Source: Maritimibacter fusiformis
GTDB taxonomy: Bacteria; Pseudomonadota; Alphaproteobacteria; Rhodobacterales; Rhodobacteraceae
Length of the DNA: 64,000 nucleotides
Assembly: GCF_008086115.1 (NCBI RefSeq)
Contig: NZ_VSIY01000006.1
Location: 1 to 64,000 of the forward strand
Direction: 5' to 3'
The notes under the pieces were generated by a model that did not search any database, had not been told where the DNA came from, and saw only the letters and a list, made by a program, of their open reading frames with translations. Position numbers and translations under genes: made by a program. Positions 1 through 8,358 of the stretch are shown here, piece after piece (position 1 is the first letter of the stretch; each line of letters starts with the position of its first letter).

Positions 1-130
1 TCTTGTGGTTCAGACCGGTCAGGGCCGCCGCGCGATCGGCCGTGATATCGAGCGCAAAAAGACGCAGAAGATCGCGGAACTTCCGCTCCGAAATTCTCCC
101 CCGAAACAGATAGCGGTTTTTCTGAGCCAT
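1..130 (-). mobile_element. 5' end of an IS1595-like transposase, cut by the window edge
   Basis: Reading leftward from an ATG at 130, the frame stays open to the edge and gives 43 residues beginning MAQKNRYLFRGRISERKFRD and continuing with LLRLFALDITADRAAALTGLNHK. A short basic start followed by a helix-turn-helix (leucine-rich helix, then TADRAAALTGLN) is typical of the N-terminus of IS1595/ISXO2-type DDE transposases, which bind the element's ends and catalyse cut-and-paste movement. The catalytic domain lies outside the window, so it is unknown whether the copy is intact. The insertion end should lie between 131 and about 190; I could not identify a terminal repeat with only one end visible. 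The family call is from memory of sequence style. Confidence 0.6.
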
Positions 131-365
131 AAGAGCACCTTAACATGCTCTCAGGAACACTCAGCTGGAATAGACCCTGGTCGAAATAACACCGCTTCCC
201 GCGTGGTCCCTCTCGTGGTGCGCCATCCCTTGCGCCGGCCGGAACGCGGGCGCGGCGTGGAACCCGGGTGTGGCTTGCCTTGAGACACCCCTGCGGCGGG
301 CCTACATAGAGGTCAGACCTGCGGCGCCCCGCCGCCGGGTTCAAATCCGCAAGGAGGATCGTGAG

Positions 366-641
366 ATGACCCGTGAGACCGTTCTGTTCAGCGCCAAGGA
401 TACCCGTCCCCGCAGCGGCATCGCTGCCTTTCTGCGCGATCTGGCCGACAAGATCGAGAGCGGCGGGGTGACATTGCGCCAGGGCGAGACCACGCAGGAG
501 GTCGTGTTGCCCGATCACATGGTCCTGGAAATCAAGCTCGAGGACGAACAAAAGCCACGGCGCGGCATCCGCCACAGCCTCGAGATCGAGATGAAGTGGT
601 ATGACGACATGAAGGGGCCGGGGGGGATCGAGCTGGAGTAG
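366..641 (+). CDS. amphi-Trp domain protein
   Basis: A 91-residue protein starting at the ATG preceded by AGGAGG (353-358); an upstream in-frame start at 270 has no ribosome site. It has a charged, amphipathic alpha/beta pattern: a helix around 18-34 (AAFLRDLADKIESG), then strands alternating acidic and hydrophobic residues, ending in EIEMKWYDD with the single tryptophan typical of the amphi-Trp family. Members are small soluble proteins of unknown role, often encoded near envelope or redox genes. It stands alone between the IS fragment and the convergent cardiolipin synthase gene. Function is not known; the family assignment is fairly confident. Confidence 0.7.
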   Translation: MTRETVLFSAKDTRPRSGIAAFLRDLADKIESGGVTLRQGETTQEVVLPDHMVLEIKLEDEQKPRRGIRHSLEIEMKWYDDMKGPGGIELE

Positions 642-684
642 GGCGCAGCCCGGCCGGGTCGGCACCCGGCGGCAGCGCCGGTTC

Positions 685-2046
685 TCACAGGATCGGCGCG
701 CCCAGCCGGAACGTCGCCTCCGCCAGCCGCCTTGGCAGTCGTGCGCGCTTGATGCCCGGCACGCAGTCGGCCTCGAGTCCGGCGAACCAGCGCGCCAGGG
801 CGGCGACGTGTTCGGGGTCGTAGACCATCAGCGCGATCTCGAAATTCAGGAACATCGAGCGCACGTCGACATTGGCCGAGCCGGTCCAGGCGATGTCGTC
901 GATCAGCATCGCCTTGCCGTGCATCATGCCGTCCTGGTAGCGCAGGATCCTGCACCCCGCCTCGTGCAGTTCGCGCAGGTAGGCGCCGCGGGCGAAATCG
1001 GCCAGCGGCTGGTTCGACTTGACCGGCACCAGGATGCGCACGTCGCGGCCCAGGCGCGCGGCCAGTGCCAGCGCATGGTTGAGGTCGTCGGTGGGCAGGA
1101 AATACGGCGTCGCGATCCAGATCCGATTCTCGGCCAGGTGCACCGCGTGAACCAGCGCGTCGTGCAGCGCGTCGTGCTCGTGGTCGGGGCCCGAGCCGAC
1201 AAGCTGCACCAGCGCGGTCCCGTCCTCTTCCGGCGGCACGGCTTGGGGCCAGCGTTCGCGGCTGTGGGTGACCTTTTCCCAATCGGCCTCGTAGACCTCG
1301 CAAAAGCGCTGCACCACCGGGCCGCGCAGGGTGAAGCTGACATCCTGCCAGCGCTGGAACTTGCCCGGCGGTCCCTGGTAGACGTTGCCGACATTGCGCC
1401 CGCCCGCCCAGACGACGCGCCCGTCGGCGATCAGCATCTTGCGGTGGTTGCGCAGGTTCATGCGCACGGTGGCGAGGCGCTGGATCAGGGGCGCGAAGAT
1501 GTGCACCTCGGCGCCGGCCTTTTTCAGCACGTTCAGCGCCTTGCGCGGCCTGCGCCAGGTGCCGATGCCATCGAGGATCAGCCGCACCCGGACCCCGCGC
1601 CTCGCGGCGGTGGCCAGTTGCGCCAGGAAATGCCGCGCCTCGGCATCGGTTTCGAGCCGGTAGAGGATGACGTCGATGCGCTCCTCGGCCCCTTCGATCA
1701 GGGCGCAGAGCGCGTCATGCGCCTCGCTGGGGATGAATTCGAAGATCATCCGGTTTTCATCCGTCGCCGGCGGCACGCCCAGGCGGCGCAGCTTGTCGTC
1801 GAGCGGATGCAGCACCGGCACGTTGCCGGCGGGCTGGTAGTGCATCGGGCTGTAGCCCGCCGCCCATTTGCGCACCCCCAGCGTGAAGAACAGCGGCACG
1901 CCGAGGTAGGGCACGGTCAGGATGAACAGAATCCAGGCCAGCGCCGATTGCGGGCTGCGGCGCTGTTGCAGCACCCAGATCACCGCCGTCCCAGCGACGA
2001 GGATGCCGATGAGAATGGCCAGTTGGGTGAGATACACGCTCATCAC
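685..2046 (-). CDS. cls: cardiolipin synthase, phospholipase D superfamily
   Basis: The 453-residue protein condenses two phosphatidylglycerol molecules into cardiolipin and glycerol at the inner membrane. Two N-terminal membrane helices (about residues 5-26 and 36-58) are followed by two PLD catalytic repeats. The HxKxxxxD motifs are both intact: HRKMLIAD at 201-208 and HGKAMLID at 376-383, each followed by a G-rich N segment (GGRN, TGSAN). Length and architecture match bacterial ClsA-type enzymes. It is monocistronic, convergent with the amphi-Trp gene and divergent from the imuA-like gene, whose LexA box begins 163 bp upstream of this start. Confidence 0.93.
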   Translation of the reverse strand: MMSVYLTQLAILIGILVAGTAVIWVLQQRRSPQSALAWILFILTVPYLGVPLFFTLGVRKWAAGYSPMHYQPAGNVPVLHPLDDKLRRLGVPPATDENRMIFEFIPSEAHDALCALIEGAEERIDVILYRLETDAEARHFLAQLATAARRGVRVRLILDGIGTWRRPRKALNVLKKAGAEVHIFAPLIQRLATVRMNLRNHRKMLIADGRVVWAGGRNVGNVYQGPPGKFQRWQDVSFTLRGPVVQRFCEVYEADWEKVTHSRERWPQAVPPEEDGTALVQLVGSGPDHEHDALHDALVHAVHLAENRIWIATPYFLPTDDLNHALALAARLGRDVRILVPVKSNQPLADFARGAYLRELHEAGCRILRYQDGMMHGKAMLIDDIAWTGSANVDVRSMFLNFEIALMVYDPEHVAALARWFAGLEADCVPGIKRARLPRRLAEATFRLGAPIL

Positions 2047-2208
2047 GCCCCCGTTCGCCGCTTGGCGGTGAATGCCCGCCGATCATGCCGGTTTTGCCGG
2101 GCGGATCAATCCCTTGCCGGGCCGGGGCAGGGGCGTCGCGCGGATGACACCGGGTCCGAGCGGGGCGATGACGCCGTGGCGACGCGGCGGCGGCAGTTTT
2201 CGCTTCAA

Positions 2209-2223
2209 GAACATTTCATGAAC
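2209..2223 (+). promoter_or_regulatory. LexA (SOS) box, GAAC-N7-GAAC
   Basis: The sequence GAACATTTCATGAAC is an exact direct repeat GAAC-N7-GAAC. GTTC-N7-GTTC/GAAC-N7-GAAC is the established LexA operator of alphaproteobacteria. It lies 16 bp before the imuA-like start, where a promoter-blocking operator is expected. Confidence 0.75.
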
Positions 2224-2238
2224 ATGTAATCTGCGGCC

Positions 2239-2886
2239 ATGCAGCAGGTCCGCCTTTCCCGTGCGCCGCACCGCCCGGCGCGAAGCCAGCCGTTTCTGGA
2301 CGGGCTTGGCCTTGCGCCTGCCCGGGTGCACGAGGCGCATGGCCCGGCGCGGCACATGTTCGCCATGCTGGTGGCGCGGGCGACGGCCGGGCCGGTGTTC
2401 TGGATCGCGCCGGGCTGGCAGGCGGACCGGCTCTATGCCCCGGGCATGGTGCGGCTGGGCGTCGACCCCGGCCGCGTCACCTTCGTGACGGCCCATCATG
2501 CGCGCGATCTGCTGTGGACGCTGGAGGAGGTGCTGCGCGCCGGGGTGGTGCCGCTGACCATCGCCGATCTGCCCGGCCCGCCGGCGCTGACCCCGATGCG
2601 CCGGCTGAACCTTGCCGCCGAGGCCGGGGCAGAGGCCGCCGGGCAGGCGCCGCTGGGGCTGATCCTGACCCCCGAGGGGGCCGCGCCGGGGGCGGAAAGC
2701 CGCTGGCGGATGGCGCCGGCGCATGGTGCGGCGCCGGATGATGCGGGGCCGGAGGCGGAACAGACGGCCTGGGTGCTGGCCCGGGAACGGGCCCGCGACG
2801 CGCCGCCGCGACGCTGGCGGGTCAGGCCCGCGGGTGCGGATTTCGCGCTCGCGCCGGATTTGGCCGGGTCTGACCCCGACCCATAG
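2239..2886 (+). CDS. imuA: ImuA-like SOS protein
   Basis: A 215-residue protein resembling alphaproteobacterial ImuA, a degenerate RecA-like accessory factor for mutagenic translesion synthesis with ImuB and DnaE2. The recognisable part is the central region: RHMFAMLVARATAGPVFWI (about 35-53), then FVTAHHARDLLWTLEEVLRA (76-95) and VVPLTIADL, the beta-alpha-beta core shared with RecA/SulA-type proteins. No Walker A motif is visible, as is usual for ImuA. The C-terminal 70 residues are Ala/Arg rich. The LexA box just upstream supports DNA-damage induction. Neither imuB nor dnaE2 follows; the next gene is an SDR. The family assignment is good, but function as part of an ImuAB-DnaE2 mutasome is inferred. 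Confidence 0.7.
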   Translation: MQQVRLSRAPHRPARSQPFLDGLGLAPARVHEAHGPARHMFAMLVARATAGPVFWIAPGWQADRLYAPGMVRLGVDPGRVTFVTAHHARDLLWTLEEVLRAGVVPLTIADLPGPPALTPMRRLNLAAEAGAEAAGQAPLGLILTPEGAAPGAESRWRMAPAHGAAPDDAGPEAEQTAWVLARERARDAPPRRWRVRPAGADFALAPDLAGSDPDP

Positions 2887-2980
2887 CGGGCAAAGGTCGC
2901 ACCCGGCCCGGACCCCCTGCAAAACCGCCCCGGGATGATTACCTGTGGTTCTGGCAAATCATGAACAAAGGAGGCCCATC

Positions 2981-3736
2981 ATGGATATCAGCTTTACAGG
3001 CAAAACCGCCATCGTGACCGGCGGCGCGTCGGGCATCGGGGCCGCGGTGGTCGACGAGCTTGCCGGTGGCGGCGCGACGGTGATCGTCGCCGACCTGAAC
3101 GAATCCGAGGCCAAGGCCAAGGCGGAGGCGGTCGAAAAGGACGGCGGCAAGGCCTTCGCCTTCGCGGTCGACACCGGCAAGGCCGACCAGGTCGAGGCGA
3201 TGATCGACTTCGCCACCGACAAGACCGGGCGGCTCGACTATCTGGTCAACAACGCCGGCATCGGCGGCGAGGCCAACCCGGTGGCCGACCTGAGCCTCGA
3301 GGGCTGGCACAACCTGATGGGGGTGAACCTGCACGGGGTATTCTACGGCATGAAATACGCGATCCCCGCGATGCTGAAGGACGGCGGCGGCTCGATCGTG
3401 AACATGGCCTCGATCCTGGGCTCGGTCGGGTTCGCCGGCAGTTCGGCCTACGTGGCGTCGAAACACGCGCTGCTCGGGCTGACGAAAACGGCCGCGATCG
3501 AATATTCGGCCCAGGGCGTGCGGGTCAACGCGGTCGGCCCCGGCTTCATCAAGACGCCGCTGCTGGATGCCAACCTCGACGCCGACACCATGAAGGCCCT
3601 GACCGGCATGCACCCGATCGGCCGCATGGGCGAGCCCGAGGAAGTCGCGGCGCTGGTGGCGTTCCTCTTGTCGGACCGGGCGAGTTTCATCACCGGATCG
3701 TATCACCTGGTCGACGGCGCCTATACCGCGCAGTAA
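2981..3736 (+). CDS. SDR family oxidoreductase
   Basis: A 251-residue classical short-chain dehydrogenase with a Rossmann fold. The start at 2981 follows AAAGGAGG (2967-2974). Motifs seen are the dinucleotide loop GGASGIGA near residue 13, the NNAG motif (VNNAGIGG near 88), the catalytic serine in MASILGS, and YVASK with the catalytic Tyr and Lys (around 157-161). The C-terminal TGSYHLVDGAYTAQ matches the usual ITG-x-VDGG ending, with Ala in place of the second Gly. It is expected to be cytoplasmic and NAD(P)-dependent; the substrate cannot be read from the sequence. It stands alone between imuA and metG. Confidence 0.85.
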   Translation: MDISFTGKTAIVTGGASGIGAAVVDELAGGGATVIVADLNESEAKAKAEAVEKDGGKAFAFAVDTGKADQVEAMIDFATDKTGRLDYLVNNAGIGGEANPVADLSLEGWHNLMGVNLHGVFYGMKYAIPAMLKDGGGSIVNMASILGSVGFAGSSAYVASKHALLGLTKTAAIEYSAQGVRVNAVGPGFIKTPLLDANLDADTMKALTGMHPIGRMGEPEEVAALVAFLLSDRASFITGSYHLVDGAYTAQ

Positions 3737-3746
3737 CCGGGCGGGG

Positions 3747-3832
3747 CGTGGGGGGCTTTGCCCCCCGCGTGCCCTTCGCGAGCCGCGAACGGCACGCTCC
3801 CCCCAGAGTATTTCACCCAAGATGAAGCACCG
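3747..3832 (+). repeat. REP-like intergenic element with two hairpins
   Basis: Two stem-loops follow the SDR stop: GGGGGGC-TTT-GCCCCCC (3750-3766) and a longer stem, 3767-3780 pairing with 3784-3797 with one mismatch. The tail CCCCCCAGAGTATTT (about 3798-3812) is followed by CAAGATGAAG. A similar GTATTT-n-CAAG-GAAG tail occurs at about 61434-61455. From memory this tail recurs between genes in many Rhodobacteraceae genomes. It could serve as a transcription terminator or a REP-like element; there is no T-tract. Confidence 0.5.
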
Positions 3833-3902
3833 GTGCCGTCTGGTCTCTGGTCTTGACGCGCGCCTTGCGGTAAGGGCGGGCTGACGCATCAAGGGACAGG
3901 AC

Positions 3903-5621
3903 ATGGCACGTATCCTCATCACCTCGGCGATCCCCTACATCAACGGGATCAAGCATCTGGGCAACCTGATCGGGTCGCAATTGCCCGCCGATCTCTATGC
4001 GCGGTATGCGCGCGCACGCGGCAACGAGGTGATGTTCATCTGCGCCACCGACGAACACGGCACGCCGGCCGAACTGGCCGCGGCCAAGGCGGGCAAGCCG
4101 GTGGCGGAGTACTGCGCCGAGATGCACGAGGTTCAGGCCCGCATTGCAGAGGGGTTCGGGCTGTCGTTCGACCATTTCGGGCGCTCGTCCTCGCCGCAGA
4201 ACCACCGGTTGACGCAGCATTTCGCGGGCCGGCTGGCCGACGCCGGGCTGATCGAGGAGGTCAGCGAAAAGCAGGTCTATTCGGTGGCTGACGGGCGCTT
4301 CCTGCCGGATCGCTATATCGAGGGGACCTGCCCCAACTGCGGCTATGACAAGGCGCGCGGCGATCAGTGCGAGAACTGCACCAAGCAGCTCGACCCGACC
4401 GACCTGATCGAGCCGCGCAGCGCGATTTCCGGGTCGACCGACCTCGAGGTGCGCGAGACCAAGCATCTGTATCTGCGGCAATCGGCGCTGAAGGACCGGC
4501 TGGCCGAGTGGATCGAGACCAAGACCGACTGGCCGGTGCTGACCACCTCGATCGCGAAAAAGTGGCTGCATGACGGCGACGGCTTGCAGGACCGGGGCAT
4601 CACCCGCGACCTCGACTGGGGCGTGCCGGTCAAGCGCGGGCAAGAGGACTGGCCGGGCATGGAGGGCAAGGTTTTCTATGTCTGGTTCGATGCCCCGATC
4701 GAATACATCGCCGCCACCGCCGAATGGGCCGAGGCCGAGGGCCATTCCGACGCTGCCTGGGAGCGCTGGTGGCGCACCGACAAGGGGGCGGACGATGTTC
4801 GATATGTGCAATTCATGGGCAAGGACAACGTGCCCTTCCACACCCTGAGCTTTCCCGCCACGATCATGGGGTCGGGTGAGCCGTGGAAGCTGGTCGACTA
4901 CATCAAGAGCTTCAATTACCTCAACTATGACGGCGGCCAGTTCTCGACCAGCCAGGGCCGGGGCATCTTCATGGACCAGGCGCTGGAGATCCTGCCGGCG
5001 GATTACTGGCGCTGGTGGCTGCTCAGCCATGCGCCGGAAAGCTCGGACAGCGAGTTCACCTGGGAGAGTTTCCAGGCCGGCGTGAACAAGGACCTGGCGG
5101 ACGTTCTGGGCAATTTCGTCAGCCGCGTGACCAAGTTCTGCCGCTCGAAATTCGGCGAGGTGGTGCCGGAGGGCGGCGAATTGGGCGAGGCCGAACTGGC
5201 GCTGATCGACGATCTGACCCGGCGCATCCGCAGCTATGAGGCGCAGATGGACGCGATCGAGGTGCGCAAGGCGGCGGCGGAACTGCGCGCGATCTGGGCG
5301 CTGGGCAACGAATACCTGCAGGGCGCGGCGCCCTGGACGATCCACAAGACCGATCCCGACCGGGCGGCGGCGATCATCCGGCTGATGCTGAACCTGATCC
5401 GGGTCTACGCGGTTCTGTCGGCGCCGTTCATTCCCGATGCGTCCGCCACCATGCTGGCGGCGCTCAGGACCGAGGACGCGGGCTGGCCCGACGACGTGGC
5501 CGCCGCGCTGGAGGTGCTGCCGGCGGGGCATGCGTTCGAGACGCCCGAGGTGCTGTTCGCCAAGATCACCGATGAGGACCGCGAGGACTGGCAGGCGCGG
5601 TTCGCGGGCAAAAGGGGCTGA
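3903..5621 (+). CDS. metG: methionine-tRNA ligase
   Basis: A 572-residue class I aminoacyl-tRNA synthetase charging tRNA-Met. The HIGH-type motif is KHLGN near residue 17, the DEHGTP motif is at 50-55, and one zinc knuckle is visible (C143, C146, C156, C159). The KMSKS signature appears as FSTSQGRG, the form seen in the MetG subgroup with KFSxS. The anticodon domain follows; there is no C-terminal EMAP/tRNA-binding extension, which is normal for this shorter form. An acidic and hydrophobic patch, [11 protein letters not shown], carries the methionine pocket. Convincing by length and motifs. Confidence 0.96.
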   Translation: MARILITSAIPYINGIKHLGNLIGSQLPADLYARYARARGNEVMFICATDEHGTPAELAAAKAGKPVAEYCAEMHEVQARIAEGFGLSFDHFGRSSSPQNHRLTQHFAGRLADAGLIEEVSEKQVYSVADGRFLPDRYIEGTCPNCGYDKARGDQCENCTKQLDPTDLIEPRSAISGSTDLEVRETKHLYLRQSALKDRLAEWIETKTDWPVLTTSIAKKWLHDGDGLQDRGITRDLDWGVPVKRGQEDWPGMEGKVFYVWFDAPIEYIAATAEWAEAEGHSDAAWERWWRTDKGADDVRYVQFMGKDNVPFHTLSFPATIMGSGEPWKLVDYIKSFNYLNYDGGQFSTSQGRGIFMDQALEILPADYWRWWLLSHAPESSDSEFTWESFQAGVNKDLADVLGNFVSRVTKFCRSKFGEVVPEGGELGEAELALIDDLTRRIRSYEAQMDAIEVRKAAAELRAIWALGNEYLQGAAPWTIHKTDPDRAAAIIRLMLNLIRVYAVLSAPFIPDASATMLAALRTEDAGWPDDVAAALEVLPAGHAFETPEVLFAKITDEDREDWQARFAGKRG

Positions 5622-5689
5622 GGCCGCCGGTTCCGGCGGGGTCGGACGTTTCAACGCCGGGTTGATTCAGGTCAAGGTTCTCCGTTTCA

Positions 5690-5715
5690 GATTGGTAATA
5701 AGTTACAAACCAATC
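5690..5715. promoter_or_regulatory. inverted repeat in the leader of the PAN-domain gene
   Basis: GATTGGT (5690-5696) and ACCAATC (5709-5715) form a perfect 7-bp inverted repeat with a 12-bp spacer, ending just before the Shine-Dalgarno-like GGAGCGGGGGAGG. It could be an operator or an RNA hairpin next to the ribosome site. Confidence 0.35.
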
Positions 5716-5734
5716 AGGAGCGGGGGAGGCCACC

Positions 5735-6664
5735 ATGGGTTTTTCACGACTGCGCCGGGCGCGGCGGGCGGTGCTGGTCGCTGCGGTTGCCGCCCTGAGC
5801 GCCATCACACCGGCGCTGGCCGACTACACGCGCGGTTGCAATGCCGAGGTCAGGTTCGTGCCGCAGAACGCCAGCCAGACCTTTCTGGTCTACACCTTTT
5901 CGGTTCACAGGACGGTCGATCTCTATGCGCAGGTCAACCAGGCCCGGCGCATTGCGCGCGGCGAGATCATCAATTGCCTGCGCGACCATTGGGACGCGCG
6001 CAACGACGACACCCCGCCGCCGCGCTGCACCGACCGGCCCCGCATCGACTTTCGCGACTATCCCTTCGCCAGTCTGGAACAAGAGATGACGCGCGCGATG
6101 TGCAACGCCAACCTCGGCGTCCTCAACATGACCATCGGGGTCGAGGTGCATATCAGCGGGCAGACCGGGTGCTATTTCGGCGGCGGCCATGATCCGGTGG
6201 TGATCGCGCAGAACGTGCGGATCATCTGTTTGCAGACGATTCCCGGTGGCGGCGGGTCAGGGGACGACGAGGCCCGCGACGAGAACCGCGAGGAGGTCCG
6301 CGAAGAGGAGCGGGGCGACGAGCCCGCCGAACCGCCCGCGATCGGCGATGCCGGCGGATGGGAGCGGGTCGACCGCGACGAGGATGAACCGCCCGCCGAC
6401 GAGCCGCCTGCCGACGATGCCCCGCCGGCCACCGCGCGCTATCTGCCGCTGCCCAATGTCCGGCTGCCGGGCAATGACCTCTACCTGATCGAGCTGGACG
6501 CGCCGAACTGGCTGCTTTGCCGCCAGGCCTGCACCGAGGACGACCGCTGCGGCGCCTGGACCTATCGCCAGCCGAGCGCGGGTTCGGGGCCGATCTGCCT
6601 GATCAAGAGCCGCGCCGGGGTGCCGTTCCCGGATACCTGCTGCCGGTCGGGGGTAAAGCAATAG
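5735..6664 (+). CDS. exported protein with C-terminal PAN/Apple domain
   Basis: A 309-residue secreted or periplasmic protein. The signal peptide is residues 1-29 (basic LRRARRA, hydrophobic core, cut after ALA before DYTRG). A Cys-containing globular region (about 30-170) of unknown family follows. A low-complexity acidic linker (about 172-240, repeats of DE, PADEPP) leads to a C-terminal PAN/Apple domain (about 245-309) with characteristic cysteines: LLCRQACTEDDRCGAW, ICLIK, and a terminal TCCRSG. PAN domains mediate protein or carbohydrate binding and are disulfide-bonded, consistent with export. Upstream is an AT-rich leader with an inverted repeat. The role is unknown; it is not in an evident operon. 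Confidence 0.75.
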   Translation: MGFSRLRRARRAVLVAAVAALSAITPALADYTRGCNAEVRFVPQNASQTFLVYTFSVHRTVDLYAQVNQARRIARGEIINCLRDHWDARNDDTPPPRCTDRPRIDFRDYPFASLEQEMTRAMCNANLGVLNMTIGVEVHISGQTGCYFGGGHDPVVIAQNVRIICLQTIPGGGGSGDDEARDENREEVREEERGDEPAEPPAIGDAGGWERVDRDEDEPPADEPPADDAPPATARYLPLPNVRLPGNDLYLIELDAPNWLLCRQACTEDDRCGAWTYRQPSAGSGPICLIKSRAGVPFPDTCCRSGVKQ

Positions 6665-6732
6665 TCCCCCGGGGTCTTTCGCGTCCCCGCGCCCCGGCGT
6701 AGACAGGGCGGGATCGAACCGGGGAGACGTGG

Positions 6733-7707
6733 ATGGGCCTGTTCAGCGAAGACGAGTTGGCGGCGGCGACCGAGGTTGTCTATGGCCAGATGCAGCCGAC
6801 GCCGCAGATCCTGTGGCCGCAACTGGGCCGGGCCTTGGGCTGCGAGGTGGTGGTCAAGCATGAAAACCACGCCCCCACGGGCGCTTTCAAGGTGCGCGGA
6901 GGCATCACTCTGATCGACTGGCTGAAACGCACCCATCCCGAGTTGCGCGGCGTGGTGACGGCGACGCGCGGCAACCATGGGCAGAGCCAGGCTAGGGCGG
7001 CGACGGCGGCGGGGCTGGAGGCGCGGATTTTCGTCCCCCACGGCAACTCCGCCGAGAAGAACGCGGCGATGCAGGCTTACGGTGCCGAACTGGTGGTTCA
7101 TGGCGCCGATTTCGACGAGGCCAAGGACGAGGCGATGCGGGTCGCGGCCTCGGGCGATTATTTCGCGGTGCCGCCGTTTCACACCGAACTGGTGCGGGGT
7201 GTCGCGACCTATGGCTACGAGTTGCTCAGCGCGCACCCGGACCTCGATACGGTCTATGTCGCGATCGGCTGCGGCTCGGGCATCTGCGGCGTGATCTCGG
7301 CGCGCGATGCGCTGGGGCTGTCGACCGAGGTGGTCGGTGTGGTCTCGACCGAGGCCGCCGGCGCGAAACTGTCGGTTGAGGCGGGGCGGTTGATCGAGAC
7401 CAATTCCGCCGCCACCTTTGCCGACGGCATGGCGGTGCGGGTGCCGGTGCAGGCGGCGTTCGACATCTATTCCAAGGGCGCCGCGCGCATCGTCGCGGTC
7501 ACCGATGACGAGGTCGCGGCGGCGATCCGGCTCTATTTCACCGCGATCCACAACCTGGCCGAGGGCGCGGGGGCGGCACCGCTGGCCGCGCTGATGCAGG
7601 AGCGCGAGGCGATGGCAGGCAAGAAGGTCGGCGTGATCCTGGGCGGCGGCAACATCGACACCGGCTGGTATCGCGAGGTTCTGGGCGGCGGCGTGCCGCA
7701 GGTCTGA
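6733..7707 (+). CDS. threonine/serine dehydratase-like PLP enzyme
   Basis: A 324-residue fold-type II PLP enzyme. The Schiff-base lysine is K53 in PTGAFKVRGG, the substrate-binding segment TRGNHGQ follows, and the phosphate-binding glycine loop is GCGSGICG near 179. The C-terminus has the GGGNID segment. There is no ACT regulatory domain, so it resembles catabolic threonine dehydratase, serine racemase or related eliminases (such as hydroxyaspartate dehydratase) rather than biosynthetic IlvA. It likely deaminates a beta-hydroxy amino acid to a 2-oxo acid in the cytoplasm. The exact substrate is undetermined. Confidence 0.85.
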   Translation: MGLFSEDELAAATEVVYGQMQPTPQILWPQLGRALGCEVVVKHENHAPTGAFKVRGGITLIDWLKRTHPELRGVVTATRGNHGQSQARAATAAGLEARIFVPHGNSAEKNAAMQAYGAELVVHGADFDEAKDEAMRVAASGDYFAVPPFHTELVRGVATYGYELLSAHPDLDTVYVAIGCGSGICGVISARDALGLSTEVVGVVSTEAAGAKLSVEAGRLIETNSAATFADGMAVRVPVQAAFDIYSKGAARIVAVTDDEVAAAIRLYFTAIHNLAEGAGAAPLAALMQEREAMAGKKVGVILGGGNIDTGWYREVLGGGVPQV

Positions 7708-7712
7708 GGCGC

Positions 7713-7735
7713 GCAAAGACGCCTCGGCGCTTTGC
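7713..7735 (+). terminator. hairpin after the dehydratase gene
   Basis: GCAAAG-A-CGCC pairs with GGCG-CTTTGC around a TC loop, with one bulged A, starting 6 bp after the stop. There is no clear T-run, so it may be a weak or Rho-assisted terminator. Confidence 0.35.
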
Positions 7736-7817
7736 ATGGCGGGGCGAAGTGGTTACACTTGGCCAAACCGGCCCCGATGCCGGGCCGAGCGGGCATGAGA
7801 GCGAAGGACAGGCACGG

Positions 7818-8294
7818 GTGACGGCGTTCAACCTGAAACAGCATCCGATCCGGTTGACCGGCGCCGGCAAGCACGATCTGCGCAGCCAGTTCGGCGTGGT
7901 TCCCTACCGGGTGACCGACGAGGGCAAGACCGAGATCCTGGTGATCACGGCACGCGACAACGACCGCTGGATCCTGCCGAAAGGCTGGCCGATGGACGGC
8001 AGCACCCCGGCCGAGGCGGCCGCGACCGAGGCCTTCGAGGAAGCTGGGGTCGAGGGGCAGGTGGCGCCGATGGTGCTGGGGCTTTACTCCTACCGCAAGG
8101 CGGTGAACGGCGACGACCTGCCGATCGTCGTGACGATGTTCGCGCTGCGGGTGGACAAGGTGTTGAAGGACTGGCCGGAAAAACGCCATCGCAAGCGCAA
8201 GTGGCTGAGCCGCAAGAAGGCGGCGGCGCTGATGAAAGAGCCGGAGCTGGCCGAGATCGTGCGCGCCTTCGACCCCGGCGCGCTGAAGCACTGA
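7818..8294 (+). CDS. NUDIX hydrolase (diphosphoinositol polyphosphate phosphohydrolase type)
   Basis: A 158-residue NUDIX protein, probably starting with GTG at 7818 after AAGGA; an upstream in-frame GTG at 7749 lacks a ribosome site. The NUDIX box is LPKGWPMDGST (about residue 54) then EAAATEAFEEAGV, where T replaces the usual R of REUxEExGU, as often seen in DIPP-like members. A basic C-terminal patch (EKRHRKRKWLSRKKA) precedes the end. It probably hydrolyses a nucleoside diphosphate-X or polyphosphate substrate in the cytoplasm. Monocistronic or co-transcribed with the DUF1178 gene 64 bp downstream. Confidence 0.85.
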   Translation: MTAFNLKQHPIRLTGAGKHDLRSQFGVVPYRVTDEGKTEILVITARDNDRWILPKGWPMDGSTPAEAAATEAFEEAGVEGQVAPMVLGLYSYRKAVNGDDLPIVVTMFALRVDKVLKDWPEKRHRKRKWLSRKKAAALMKEPELAEIVRAFDPGALKH

Positions 8295-8358
8295 GCCGCG
8301 TCATTGCGCCGCGCCGGCGCGATCACTAGATAATGGCGAGGTCAATCGGGACGACGAG

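Noticed and set aside
515..2229. Long open frames on both strands across the cardiolipin synthase gene (for example 808-2229 plus)
   Set aside because: They are antisense or frame-shifted shadows caused by high third-position GC; the minus-strand cls frame carries both catalytic HKD motifs.
2083..2922. 279-codon minus-strand frame opposite imuA
   Set aside because: Composition is Arg/Pro/Gly rich with no recognisable domain; the plus-strand frame has the LexA box and ImuA-like segments.
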